Assembly: GCF_000219625.1 (NCBI RefSeq)
Contig: NC_018200.1
Coordinates: forward strand, 62,001-126,000
Reading direction: 5' to 3'
DNA length: 64,000 nucleotides
DNA from: Zymoseptoria tritici IPO323
Lineage: Eukaryota > Ascomycota > Dothideomycetes > Mycosphaerellales > Mycosphaerellaceae
Below, one piece after another: positions 30,628-41,058 of the stretch (its first letter is position 1; every line of letters starts with the position of its first letter). The position numbers were made by a program, and so were the translations under genes. The notes below the pieces were generated by a model that saw nothing but the letters and a program-made list of their open reading frames with translations, was not told the origin of the DNA and did not search any database.

Positions 30628-33600
30628 TAATGCGAATTATAGCCGCACTTAGATTCTTAGGTACTGTGATCGTTCTTCCGGGGACAGCGAGGATTCCCTT
30701 ACCCCCTGCACGATGTTCGGAGGTCCGGGAGCCGGTTCCCTATACTATTCAGCGGCAGGGTCGCCGCCCTAAGGTAATGCCGGCTCTTTATCCTTACTCT
30801 TAACACTTGCAAGCTATTTAGGGTTCAAGTCCCCGCGTGTTAGCTTTTCGAGCTTATTAATATGCTCGAGGTAGTTAGCAGGGACTACCCGAAGTATGTC
30901 CCTAGACTATGTGCCTTGGAGCTGTGCCTCGTCTAGCTCTGCAATCTTGTAGGTACCGGTGTCCAGGCTTATACTTATTACTCGGTAGGGCCCCTTCTAT
31001 CGAAAGGACAGCTTCTTATAGGTAGACTTTCGCTCGCCTCTTTTTAACAGCACGAGCTGCCCCTTCTTAAGCGGCTTGTTGTCGACATTATAGTTTATAT
31101 CCTAGTACTCCTTCTAGGCATCTCGTAGCCTGCGCTGCAGGGCGGTGACTTCTCTAACATCCTTCTTAGAGCAGAAGATCTACCTTACTCGAGCGGCTAG
31201 CAAGTCTTCGGTCGTACGCACTATCTTCTAGCTAATCGTTTTCCAAGTGTCGTACCGTAGCTCAATAGGTAGGACGACATTAAATGCATAGAAAAGACTT
31301 GCCGGCGTACATCCCGTAGACCTGCGAACAGTAGTGCGGTCTGCCTATAGTGCTGCGTGGAAAAAGGACCTCCAGCCCTTTAGCTTGCCCTGCGTGCACT
31401 TCGAGAGGACGTCTAGGATGTTGGGATGTCCACGCTCGACTAGACTGTTCGCTTTAGGGTAGTAGGCGGACACACGACTAAGGTTTGTATCTATTTAAGC
31501 TAGCAGTTGAGGCACATCGCCGTAGTTCTCAGGCCCTCTATCAAAGAAGATCCGGTTATAGGCTCTAGTGCGTAAAAAGACGTCTTCAAAAAGAAACTTC
31601 GCGACCTGCCTTAAGCTTACACCTTAATTCTGCCCCTTGTTTACGATCCTTCCTTCCGGCTATCTAGAGAGAGACTCCCTAGCTATGATAATGCTTCCGG
31701 AGCTATCGACATAAACGACGTCCACATGCTACGACTCGCCAATATAGCTGTTGTATCTTGGGTGCAGCTCCGATATACTCGCTAGTCTAGACGATCGAAG
31801 AAGGCACTTGGGGCACTTTCCGACGAAATCTCGGACCTGCTTATACAGTCCCTGCTAGTAATACCGACAAGCGATCTTTATGTAGGTCCCTTTACGCCCT
31901 CTGTAGCCGGAGGTAGGGTCCCTATAGAGGGTACGGATAATCGACTTCTGCTTAGACTCCTTGTCGATAACTCTACACAGCGGCTTGTTAATTCTTTTCT
32001 AATACTATAGGCAGCGTTCCCTAACTAGGTAGCGAGATGCCCGTTTCTTAAAGGCATACTAGCTGTTCCTGTTTACTCCTACCGGTCGTCGAAGGGTTAG
32101 GAGGTAGTATGCCATATCGTAGTGGAAGTCCGAGAGGAAGCTGTTAATACTGCTCCGAACAAGCTCCTCTTCTAGAGTAGGGGTAATCTCTTCGGCCTCG
32201 ACACGATTCGCGTACGCTGTATATAGCGTGCTGTTAATTATTTCTTCGTAGTCCTGCTTATGCTCCTCGTTAATGTTATCGGACTGAGTACGCGGTCGTC
32301 GAGACAGCGCATCTACAGTAGTGTGCAGTCGGCCGGGAACATGCTTTACATCGAAATCAAACAGTCGTATCTATAAAAGCCACCTTGTTATTACTACGTT
32401 AGGCAAGTCGGTCGGTAGTCGGTTTAACTAATGGACTAGAGTATTCGCGTCTAGCTTAAGTAGGAAGTAAACACTGTAGAGATAGTGCTTTAGCTTTTTT
32501 AATGCCTTCAAAACACCGAGACACTTAAGTTTCCTAGTATCGAACTTTCGCTCGTTCGGCTTCTAGATGCCGCTTTTATACCGAGATAGGTGTCTTGTCT
32601 TGTAGTTGTCGACATCTCGTTGCATAAGGACTGCTCCGAACCCATCCCCGGATACATTAACAGCAAGGATGATCTGTCCTCCCGAAACGTAGTCTATAGT
32701 CTTAAGAGCTAGTGTAGTAACGAGAGCCTTCTTCAATTTCTCTATCGATGCGTTATGCTCGGCAGTCCAATACTAGCACACATTAGGCTTTAGTAGATTG
32801 TATAGCGGAGCTGACACCTGTGCATACTTCTTAATCTAGATGCGGAAGTACACGACTACGCCTAGGAATACTCGAACCTCCTTAGGGTTGTCTGGAGCAG
32901 GCCACTCGGTGATCTTAACGACTCGTGCTTTATTAGGGTAACGGCTATGCACATCACAAACATACCCGACAATTAGTACCCCTGTCGAGAACCATCGCGA
33001 CTTAAGAGCTGATATAGTGAGTCCGGCTCTCTTAATGTCGGTAAGGACTACGTTAAGGTTCGTAACATGTTCAGCAACCTAACGTCGGATGCCGGGCTCG
33101 GTTTCCTCGTCATCGTACGTAGTGCGTGGACCTTTAACTCTAATATCGTCCAGAAAGGGGCGAGCTCGGTGATTTATGTGCTCCTGAAGGATAGTGGTCA
33201 TAATCCTTTGGAACTGAGCGACCGAATTCGTTCCGCCTATAGGAATCCCTGTGTGCCTAAACAGCCCGAGCGGTGTATAAAAGGAGGTAAGGTCCCGACA
33301 GTGCTCGGCTAGGGGTATTTGGTCGTATCTAGAGAAGAGGTCTATAAGCGAGGTAGTAGTGTAGCCTGCGAAGTCTGCAGAAAAGGAGTCTGCGTCCGGT
33401 GGCATGTTAGCATCCCTTAGCGTGACACGGTTTACTTCTGTAGCTGAGTTAATAAGTCGGTACTTCTTCTCCTCCTTCTTTTCCTGGACACTCTCCCCTT
33501 CCGGCATAGGGTCCTTAGCTTTTAGTGGCTTTAGGTTGTCTAGCTTCTTTTGCACGATAAACCAGGGGTTCCGGTATGCACTACAGGATGGCTCGATTAC

Positions 33601-34270
33601 TCCATTACGGGCTCGCTTACTAACCATCTGTATTACTACCTTCTCGAGGGCTGCGGGAATAGGGAAGTTCTTACACTGCCAGGCCTTATGCGGAATCGTG
33701 CGGATCTCTACTAGTAGGGAAACATCCTCGTTAAGGCGACCGACATATAAGAAATCCTAAGCAAGAGACTTCTCTCGTCGGAAGAGATAGGCATAAAAAA
33801 GCTCGAGTTCTTTCGGCTTTAGTTCGATTGTAGTCTTAAAGCTGTTCATGCGTTCAGGGGTAAGTCTCGAACCCTTCTCGATGTCGGAAAACTTGGGGAT
33901 AAGGTACTTGTTATCCTAGGGGTGCGTGCTCGGTGTGAGTTTGGCCTTATTTTCAAGACATCTCTGCTGCCAGTTGAAAGTACTACTAGGGGGCTTGCTG
34001 CTAGTGTCGTGAATACTACCATTAACGGGTCTGATCTTATCCGCCTTGCGTTTGTATATGGTGTATGTATTCGGAGCGGATCCTACCTCCTATTCCGTTT
34101 TTCGCTAGAGGTAATCTAACTAAAGAATATCCGCCCACTTAATGATTAGCGACGCTACTCGAGCTTGTAAGGTGGTTTCCTAGACTATATCCGAGGGATT
34201 AATGGTGTATTTTGTCGAGGTAATGGTCCGGAACTCGTCCTAAGCCCTTACTTTATCCTAGGTGCTAAGG

Positions 34271-34304
34271 AAATGTTTGCTAGACCCGGGGTCTGGGAAA
34301 GGTT
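34271..34304. repeat. Palindromic repeat, copy 5, inside pol N-terminus
   Basis: AAATGTTTGCTAGACCC and GGGTCTGGGAAAGGTTT arms. This copy lies in coding sequence just downstream of the frameshift site. Confidence 0.7.
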
Positions 34305-34374
34305 TCGGGTCGACTTCGACTAGTAGTCTCGTTCCGGACGACTGCAAGTGATCCTCCGGATAGTTAAATGATGC

Positions 34375-34413
34375 TACCGCGTTACCGGGGTGTCGGCAGC
34401 CTACTCGTTTCCC
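34375..34413 (-). promoter_or_regulatory. -1 ribosomal frameshift signal joining gag-pro to pol
   Basis: The last gag-pro codons on the minus strand read TCG GGA AAC GAG TAG. They contain the slippery heptamer GGGAAAC (34413-34407) in the required X XXY YYZ phase, two codons before the stop at 34403-34401. Slipping back one base enters exactly the pol frame. After a 6-nt spacer a hairpin can form: GCTGCCG (34400-34394) with CGGTAGC (about 34379-34373, one G-U pair). Heptamer, spacing and structure all match established -1 frameshift sites. Confidence 0.75.
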
Positions 34414-37400
34414 GACTCCTCGGGCTTGGTTGTGTAGAATGCCTCGGTCGGACCGTACCTGTCTCCGTATCCCTTAACTCTAGTAAAGGTAATTGTTGTT
34501 CCATCCGGTGTCGCGATTGTACACTCGAGGGACCCGTCGTCGCAGTTTACAGATCTGAGCCGCACCTGTCTAGTCCATAGTCGGCTAAGAAGGAAAGGTG
34601 CAGTCCGTGCAACAAGAAACGACGAGTAGGTAAGGACTCCTATAACCTCGATCGGTACCCGCTCTGCAATACCTAGGAAATCCGCACAGCTACTAACCGT
34701 ATTCATCTGTATTAGCCGGCAGGTGCGTATGCTAACACCCGCTCGCTTTACCGTAGACTAGCTTATAATATTCCCTTTAGATCCCTTGTCAATTATAGCA
34801 CGACGCTCCCTATGTCGTTTCGGACCGACAATGCATTCTACAACGGGTAAGGGTATAATAACATAGTCTCGGTCGTTAAAGGACAACCGCGCGTCCTTAG
34901 GGTCTTCGTACAGGTCCTGCATCAGTCTCGGGGGCATTATAACATATAGCTCCTTAATTATAGGACCGAGGAAAGCAGGGTTATCGTCTTCTATCTCTTC
35001 TACGAACCTATTACGTGCATAAAATCCAGAGGGCAGGATGTGCTTAGCCGTAGCACTGCTAAGTTCAAACTCGACTCGCACCCCGTAAGAACGAAGCGGC
35101 TTATCTATATCGTACTAGTATGCTGCAGTAGCAGCAATGTTGTCCTCCTTAACGATAATCGACAGCCCGGCTTCCTTAGCAGCTATTACGAAGTCTTCTT
35201 AGTTCCGAGCATAGCGCTTAAGAAGTCCCCTAGCTATAGCAGGCGAGGCAGCGAGAAGCTCCCTAACAGGGATATTAGACGGCTACGCTAGTATCCTGTC
35301 GAGCAGCACCTTTTCTATGTTAAGTCGCTCTCGAAGGTAAATGTCCCTTCTCTAAGCACCCTTTCTAGTCGCAGTAGGCTTCTGGTTCTTCTTTTCCTTC
35401 AGCAGCGGGAGGTTAACGAAGCCCTAAGAAGGAGGGGTAGGATCTAGATCTATGCTTCTAGTAGGGTCCTAGGTTTGGCTATCGTTTGCGGACTGCGGCT
35501 GGTCACCGGTATCAAATGCACTATTACTAGTAAGAGTGCCCTATATCGACTGCGAGCCTTCTTCGACTACCTTCATATACTCTTCCGTGTTAGGGATCTT
35601 GCAGGCATCGATCTTAATAGACACTGTCTTCTTTGGCTTCACAACACGGCTGGTATTATTGCTCGGCTTGGCGGCTAGCTCCTTTCCCTTAGTCGTGCTT
35701 ATTAGCCTAGTCGTAGCGTTCGTAGACAGAGAGTTAGTACGGATCTAATTCACATAGGGGGCACGGGGGTCTCGCTTATCAATATACACCAGATCCTTAA
35801 GAACCGTACTTCCAGCGACGATGTTGCACTAGTTTCTATTTATGTTCGTCGCTAGTGCGGGTCCTATAGGGGAACCTAAGCCTTAGCCTAGGTGACTAGG
35901 TTGAGCTAGTAACGAGGGTACAGGTTTTAAGGTCGGTAGAACAGGGCTAGGAACAAGTGCCGGGTTAAGAGGTGTACTCGGTACATGTGTCCGAGGAGTA
36001 AAGGCAGCTATAGGTAGTTTATAGGCTGGCTAGTACTTCTTAGCATCCTTAATATTCGCATCGGCAGGCTAGGTGATAGCCCTTCCCTATACTTTCTCGA
36101 TAGCGGGAGCTATTATCCGGAGCTTAGGCTGATCCGGCCAGTTCCTGAACTGCACCTTTCGTCTGTTAACATTACCTTCTCGTCCGATATACTACTTCTT
36201 TTCACTGTCGCGGTGTGTCCAGCCCGCACTTAGGAGGTAGTTCATGTACTTGCATTCGTGAACACTATGACCGGGTTTAAAGCAATAAAAGCATGTATAC
36301 TTGGAGGCTTCCTAGTAAAAGGGGTTCGAGCTGCTAGACGACTAATAGGGCACTAGTCCAGGTCTAGCGACATTGTACGAGTAGTACTCGGGAGAATCAG
36401 GGGTGTCATCGGTATACAGCGTAGCCATATAAGACTTCGGAAAGTCTCTAGGTGGATTGACAGCTATACGTGCACTTCTCTCAGCTCTCGCACGCTCAAT
36501 CTTGGCAATAGTTATCTTAGAAAGCTTTTTAGACAGGTCCTCTATGTCCGGCAGCTTCTCTTTTAGTACGCGTAACGACCAGACTCCATCGTTCGATGCA
36601 TCTAGCTTCGGATACCTCTTCTTAGTCTAGTTAACAAGCTAGCTGGTAACCTGGCTCTTACCCTTGCCGTACAACTCCTAATAAGCTATGCGGCTTGTAA
36701 CGTACTTAAGTGTCGCATCGTACAATAGAGGAAGCTAAGTATAGGAGGCTAGGTTCGAGACGTCCACTTCGAGCTTGTTTATAATTTCCTGTCCTACCTC
36801 GGAGGGCAAGCCTTTAAGGAAGAGGTGGTATCGAGCGACTTCGTTGCACTGTTTAAAAGGTATCCTTTTCGAGACCGCTTTGAACGTTATAACGTACTAA
36901 CGCAAGTTATCCTTCTGTCCGGAGACATCCTAGACTCTTTCCTTTGCGCACAGCTCCTCGAGGAAAGGGAGGCTGTACTTATACACCTAGCTATTATAGC
37001 ACCGATAGTAGGAAAGAGCCTCTTCCTTAAAAGCTTCGTAGTTTTCGCTGTTAAAGCCTAAAAGACTCTCGAGCTAAGCTCGAACATCCGGTACCGAGTG
37101 TCGAGCAGCAAGTCGGATCCTTTCCCTATTAGGAGTGCGTAATCCTTTAAAGTACGAATTAAAGAAGTCGGCCATAGTCTGGAAGAAAGTCGAGGCATCC
37201 TTGCCGTCGAAGGATAGAGTACTAGGCTCTCTAGGGAAGGGTACGCGACCACGGTAAGCAGGCGCTCTGTTGTTGTAAGTAGCCGCGGTAAGGGTAGTAA
37301 CAAGATCTGCGATATTTATGTTAGCAGGCTAGGGAGCAGGAACTGTACTATAGGTCGCTGCAGTAGCAATCCCTTCGGCTTGAGGGAGAGCCTCATCAGT

Positions 37401-37613
37401 CGACCCTTCAGTCGAATCAGTCGCAAAGCGAGCTGATAGAATCCTATTGCTATCGCGGAAGGCGCGAGCATCGGAAGGTACCTAGATAGGGCTATTAGTT
37501 CCGGAAGCCTCGCCGGTGCTTAGGGTGTTGCGGAGAATCTCCGAAGGAGTATTAAGATAGCTACGACGGGAGGGTCCGTCCAGGCCGTTGTTAAGAGTGT
37601 TATTAGAAGACAT
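34401..37613 (-). pseudogene. Gypsy gag-protease (RIP-damaged)
   Basis: ATG at 37613-37611 (MSSNNTLNNG...). The frame is open on the minus strand for about 1070 codons apart from TAG/TAA codons at former Gln/Trp sites, ending at TAG 34403-34401. It contains a capsid-like helical region (about 37200-36600), a CCHC zinc knuckle C-F-Y-C-F-K-P-G-H-S-V-H-E-C (about 36253-36300), a long Pro/Ser/Thr linker, and near its end a retropepsin-like active site AIIDKGSKGN (about 34765-34800). The active site reads D-K-G where D-T-G or D-S-G is expected; T to K is not a simple RIP change. The protease thus sits in the gag frame and pol follows by -1 shift. Confidence 0.85.
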
Positions 37614-37760
37614 CGTAATAGCGATGTGCAGCTTAGTGTCGCAAATAGGGAAATAGGAAGTAAGGAGTGCAGATGCGTGTTCGGAAGGTGTATAGGAAAA
37701 GGTTAGCAAGTCGTCGTCGATACCGGGGCGACGGGAGTGGGCTATTTGAAGCTCTCGAGG

Positions 37761-37790
37761 GTTTGCTAGACTATTAGTCTAGGAAACATT
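37761..37790. repeat. Palindromic repeat, copy 6
   Basis: GTTTGCTAGACT and AGTCTAGGAAAC arms around two or three bases. Confidence 0.75.
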
Positions 37791-38022
37791 GTTGCTGCTA
37801 GTAGTGCACTACAGCTGATTATGCCGTTCACACATAGTCCAGGGCCATATTCGATAGTCTCCTTAGTGCGGGCAAGGTGTAATCGTACGTTCCGGGCACG
37901 TAGGACGGCTGAGTATCTAGAAACTCGAGAATAAGGCGGGATCGCTCCTCGTACGGTGTGGAAGAATCCAGGGTAGGGAAATAAGGACTAGGGATGCGTC
38001 TAGGGTCCGTAGCTCAGTATTA

Positions 38023-38064
38023 TTTGTTTACCAGACCCTCTTCCCAATTTAGTCTAGGAAACAT
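38023..38064. repeat. Palindromic repeat, copy 7
   Basis: TTTGTTTACCAGAC and AGTCTAGGAAACAT arms with a longer pyrimidine-rich loop. Confidence 0.7.
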
Positions 38065-38394
38065 CGCGTCCTCGAAAGGTCGCACCTCTTAGACTGTTCT
38101 AGCCAGCTAGAGCCGAGAACCACACATCGCATTCTCGTACCGAGAACCTAGTGTCGGTAGATCTAGGCAGGGCTTATGTGCTCCCTGGTTCCAGTGCCGG
38201 GTTCGTAGCGATATCATCTGCCATTGCCTCGGAAAGCAACACCGAGGAGCGGTCGGACGATCGGTGCGATAGGGCAACGTTTCTTAGGGTATTCGCGACG
38301 CCTACGCCATGATGGCTAGTTAGTCTCGTTTCTTATAGCCATTCTATCGAGAGCACGGGACGGCTTACGTAACCGAGTATTCTCTAATGTCCAG

Positions 38395-39045
38395 CATATC
38401 TATTATAGCTACTACGGTGGTCGGTGAAGTTTTCCAGGTACTTAAGGGCTCTTTTTCCACCCTGTTTCTCTTTCTTTTCTTCACGAACGCTACGTATAGG
38501 CTGTGCTACACGCCTGGCCTACCTACCTCGGCAGGTGGTCGGGCATAGGAAAAGCTATAGCAGTACGATTTTGGCCCTAGGAGGCTTGTTTTCACCCTAT
38601 TTTGCATCCGCTAGAGTCGATATTATCTCCGTAGCAGTGTCGCGTTTTAAAGGCGTGTAGCTAAGCTCGGTAGCGTAGTCGCTCGTACAGGTGTAGGAGC
38701 GATAATCTCCAATGTCTATCATGTCTATTATAACTTTCACCGCGACCGGTAAAGTTTTTTAGGTACTTGAGGGCTCTTTTTCCACCCTGTTTCTTCTTCT
38801 TTTCTTCACGAGCGCCTCGTATGGGGTTTACTGCACGCCTGGCGTACCTGCCTCGGCAGGTGCGGTCGCTACTCGTCTCGCTTACCTTCACTGGCAGGTG
38901 GTCGGGCATAGGAAAAGCCATAGCAGTACGATTTTGGGCCTGGGAGGCTTCTTTTTACCCCAAATCGCGTCCATTATGGTCGATATGCTCTCCGCTATAG
39001 CGTCGCGCTTTAAGGGCGTACATCCGAGTCCGGTAGCGCGGTTGT
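38395..39045. repeat. Duplicated leader unit of about 0.3 kb
   Basis: Copies at about 38395-38665 and 38712-39045 share AGGGCTCTTTTTCCACCCTG, CTTTTCTTCACGA, TACCTCGGCAGGTGG-type and GGCATAGGAAAAGC blocks. The second copy has an extra segment of about 45 bp near 38860-38900. Differences include many RIP-type transitions. Confidence 0.75.
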
Positions 39046-39519
39046 ATGCATTAGTGCGAGAGCGCTTTACACCGAGCCTCTATGCGATGTTGGTGTCCCT
39101 TTTTTATGTGCTCCTTTGCTTCCTCGGCTTCTTCCTTCTCCTTCTTGGGCTGTATCGACGAGCTGCTCGGCGTAGGGTGTGCAGCTCGGTAGGGTATAGG
39201 GAATGTATGTGTGTTCGTGTGTTCGTGTATTTAGGGTGTATTCGGTGGTAGATCTAGCAATGTGCACACAGCGATTTGTGCATTAAGGTACTTTGTATTT
39301 TAAACTTAGACTTTAAACTTGGGTACTTGAGCCTACTGCCCTAGCTAAGGGGCAGAGGTATATCGTGATCCTTTCTTCGAGGGAGGGTATTCGTCGTATG
39401 CGTCGTAAGTACTCGTTAGGCGACCGGCGCTGTTGTCGAGGTCGTAGCCGCTCCGCACTTCCGCACTGCTGCCTACCCTTTGTATATCCTCCTTCTCCGC
39501 TTTCGCGAAGGAAGGAGTC

Positions 39520-39534
39520 TTACATCGTCCACCA
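39520..39534 (-). promoter_or_regulatory. Probable primer-binding site
   Basis: Minus strand reads TTT then TGGTGGACGATGTAA directly after the 5' LTR. A TGG start three bases past the LTR is what a tRNA 3' CCA primer needs. The tRNA was not identified. Confidence 0.55.
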
Positions 39535-39537
39535 AAA

Positions 39538-39811
39538 TGTAAGGGGGGAACTTCCAAAGGTTCCGATCTCCCGCGGATAGTAGCAGTGCGGAGGTATAGA
39601 GTAGCATAGGGGGCAAAAAGGGCGGTAAACTGTACAATTAGAGTGAAAGGTAGGGGGGCAAAAGAGGTAGTATTAAGTGCTCTGTACTGTTGGGCCTCGT
39701 GTGCGTGTCCAAGGTCCTTCCGGAGGTCGATGTCCTGATGGTCCTCCGACCTGCACACGAAGCTGAAGCTAGATACAGACCGCACGTGACAGTGCGATAT
39801 TCCCCACTACA
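39538..39811 (-). repeat. LTR of the gypsy element (5' LTR on the minus strand)
   Basis: 274 bp, minus-strand TGTAGTGGGG...CCCCTTACA. Less mutated than its partner at 19056-19329. Followed on the plus strand by the target duplication ATCT (39812-39815). Confidence 0.9.
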
Positions 39812-40205
39812 ATCTCTCGTATTTATATCTAGGTCGAGGTCTTTACGATTCATAGTTAGTAGTAGGGAGGTAGGGGCTACACTATCGCATTCCTCCGTAA
39901 TATTGTTTAGCTTACGAATAAGCTACTATACGAGCTAGGAGCCCTTAATGTCCTCGTATTAAAACCGCGCTAGGTAGAGGGTAAGACTCTTAGTAAGGAA
40001 GAGTAGGCGAACCGTTAACGCTAGTTCTTACGCGAGTTTACTATTCGTAAGGACGCTATACTACGCTAGCTAATCTACCTTAAGGCTAACTATCCCGGCT
40101 ATAGCGACATCGCTATCGATAAAGCTCGTATTACTAACCTTCCTATAAATAGCAACATTATCGGCTAGATGCCTACTACTACCTATAACGCTAACGCCGG
40201 CGAAG
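39812..40205 (+). pseudogene. Helitron Rep/Hel gene, second segment
   Basis: Continues the N-terminal segment after the LTR insertion (SRIYI...VEVF) and runs to the first SINE-like insertion. The end reads TTTYNANAGEG and continues in the same frame at 41073 when the insertion and one 14-bp target copy are removed. RIP-saturated. Confidence 0.55.
40192..40205. repeat. 14-bp target-site duplication, left copy
   Basis: TAACGCCGGCGAAG, repeated exactly at 41059-41072 after the inserted element. Confidence 0.9.
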
Positions 40206-41058
40206 ACGGCCGAACAGACTGCACCTTCACGCGGTGGCCGTCGTAAGTACCTTCCTCGGAAGGGAAACTAAGACAGTCTGGAAGAAACCTCCTCGAAAAC
40301 CTCTCGAATCTGCCCGAAATCCTTCTCGAAATCCGCCTCTCGAATCCGCCCGAAATCCTTCTCGAAATCCGCCTCGAAATACAAGCACAGAACAACAGTA
40401 CAAGCACAGAACAACAGTACGATTCGAACGAATAGCCCTCTACGCTACGAACAAGAAGAAGAAGAAGAAGAAAAAGAAGCAGTCCACTCTGCCCTATACG
40501 CGCACCTCCTCGAAATCCGAATCGAAATCGCATGTCCCTAGAGACGTCGTCGCCCTCGAAAGGAAGCATACATGCACTTCAAAGAGCTGGAACTCGGTGG
40601 AATCCATAACTCTGCGATCAACCTGCGTAGCTGTATACGTTTGGAAGCGGCATACAGTTCCACAAAGGCATATTGAGGACAAGAGAAGACAGCGAGTTGG
40701 ACAGCTGCTTCTGCTTTTGCACTGCTTTTGCATTCAAATTTGCAGCGTGCGTGCGAAGCGGAAGGATCCGCTGAAAATTCTGCAAAAAGCTTGGCGGCTG
40801 AAAATTCTGCAAAAAGCTTGGCGCGAAAATTCTGCAGCCCCGGCTGCAGACAACGACACTCGTTTGATTTCCTTTGTCTTGCGCTGTTTTGAAGTCCTTT
40901 GGCATTGCCTTAGGCACGGGGTCTCCCCTAAGGTCAAAGAATACTAAAGAACCTGATTGTAATTAGATCTACTGCTTTGCCTTTAGGGCAAAGCCGTCCT
41001 ACATAGTCTTAGACTCTAAAAGGACGTAAATGGAACAAACAAACAAACAAACAAACAA
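40206..41058 (+). mobile_element. SINE-like non-LTR element, copy A (853 bp)
   Basis: Starts ACGGCCGAACAGACTGCACC, ends in a tail of five AAAC units, and is flanked by exact 14-bp duplications TAACGCCGGCGAAG. These are hallmarks of target-primed reverse transcription. Just before the tail is a perfect 8-bp hairpin, GCTTTGCC (40974-40981) with GGCAAAGC (40987-40994). It also holds a 27-bp tandem repeat (40771-40797 and 40798-40824) and GATTCGAAC at about 40421. A 237-codon frame (40234-40947, GTG at its start) spans most of it but has poly-Lys and repeats, and it is broken in copy B, so I do not claim a protein. Few RIP changes. Confidence 0.8.

Larger units (their letters stand above)
29329..30648 (-). 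other. Repeat-rich spacer between pol and ORF3
   Basis: 1.3 kb without a supported gene. It contains a minisatellite (29469-29566), dense TAATTGT motifs (29781-30375) and three copies of the palindromic repeat. A separate transcript start for ORF3 or an internal ribosome-related signal could lie here, but nothing specific is visible. Confidence 0.5.
30649..34413 (-). pseudogene. Gypsy pol: reverse transcriptase, RNase H, integrase (RIP-damaged)
   Basis: Frame entered by -1 shift at 34413-34407 and open, apart from TAG/TAA, to a TAA at 30651-30649: about 1250 codons without indels. Visible landmarks are an RT palm with PFLDDI (about 33145-33160, a FLDD variant of the usual YxDD) and FRHTGIPIG upstream; RNase H with NVSGDGFGAVL (about 32630-32665) and a DALSRRP end; integrase zinc-binding CPKC (about 31800-31826), catalytic Asp in VDVVYVDSS (about 31715), Asp in FFDRGPENYG (about 31530) and Glu in VERGHPN (about 31440). 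There is no chromodomain at the C-terminus, so this element belongs to a different gypsy lineage from the nested chromovirus. Confidence 0.88.
37614..39537 (-). other. Long gypsy leader with duplicated unit
   Basis: 1.9 kb between the 5' LTR and gag, unusually long. It contains two palindromic-repeat copies (37761-37790, 38023-38064) and a duplicated unit (about 38395-38665 and 38712-39045). No ORF is supported; the ORFs present fall in the duplicated units and are not conserved between them. Confidence 0.55.
19056..39811 (-). mobile_element. Ty3/gypsy LTR retrotransposon with a third ORF (20.76 kb including a nested chromovirus)
   Basis: Bounded by 274-bp LTRs with TG...CA ends and flanked by a target duplication ATCT (19052-19055 and 39812-39815; AATCT if one base is shared with the LTR). 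On the minus strand the order is LTR, primer-binding site, leader with a duplicated 0.3-kb unit, gag-pro, -1 frameshift site, pol, repeat-rich spacer, ORF3, polypurine tract, LTR. Without the nested chromovirus and its target copy the element is 13,824 bp, large for a fungal gypsy element. RIP load is moderate: many CAG/TGG codons became TAG, but long frames have no indels. Confidence 0.9.

Noticed and set aside
19056..39811. A Starship-type giant cargo element
   Set aside because: Boundaries are LTRs with primer-binding site and polypurine tract, and there is no tyrosine-recombinase captain gene; gag-pol explains the mobility.
40234..40947. 237-codon ORF as a real gene
   Set aside because: It starts with GTG, spans a SINE-like element with poly-Lys and tandem repeats, and is frameshifted in the second copy.
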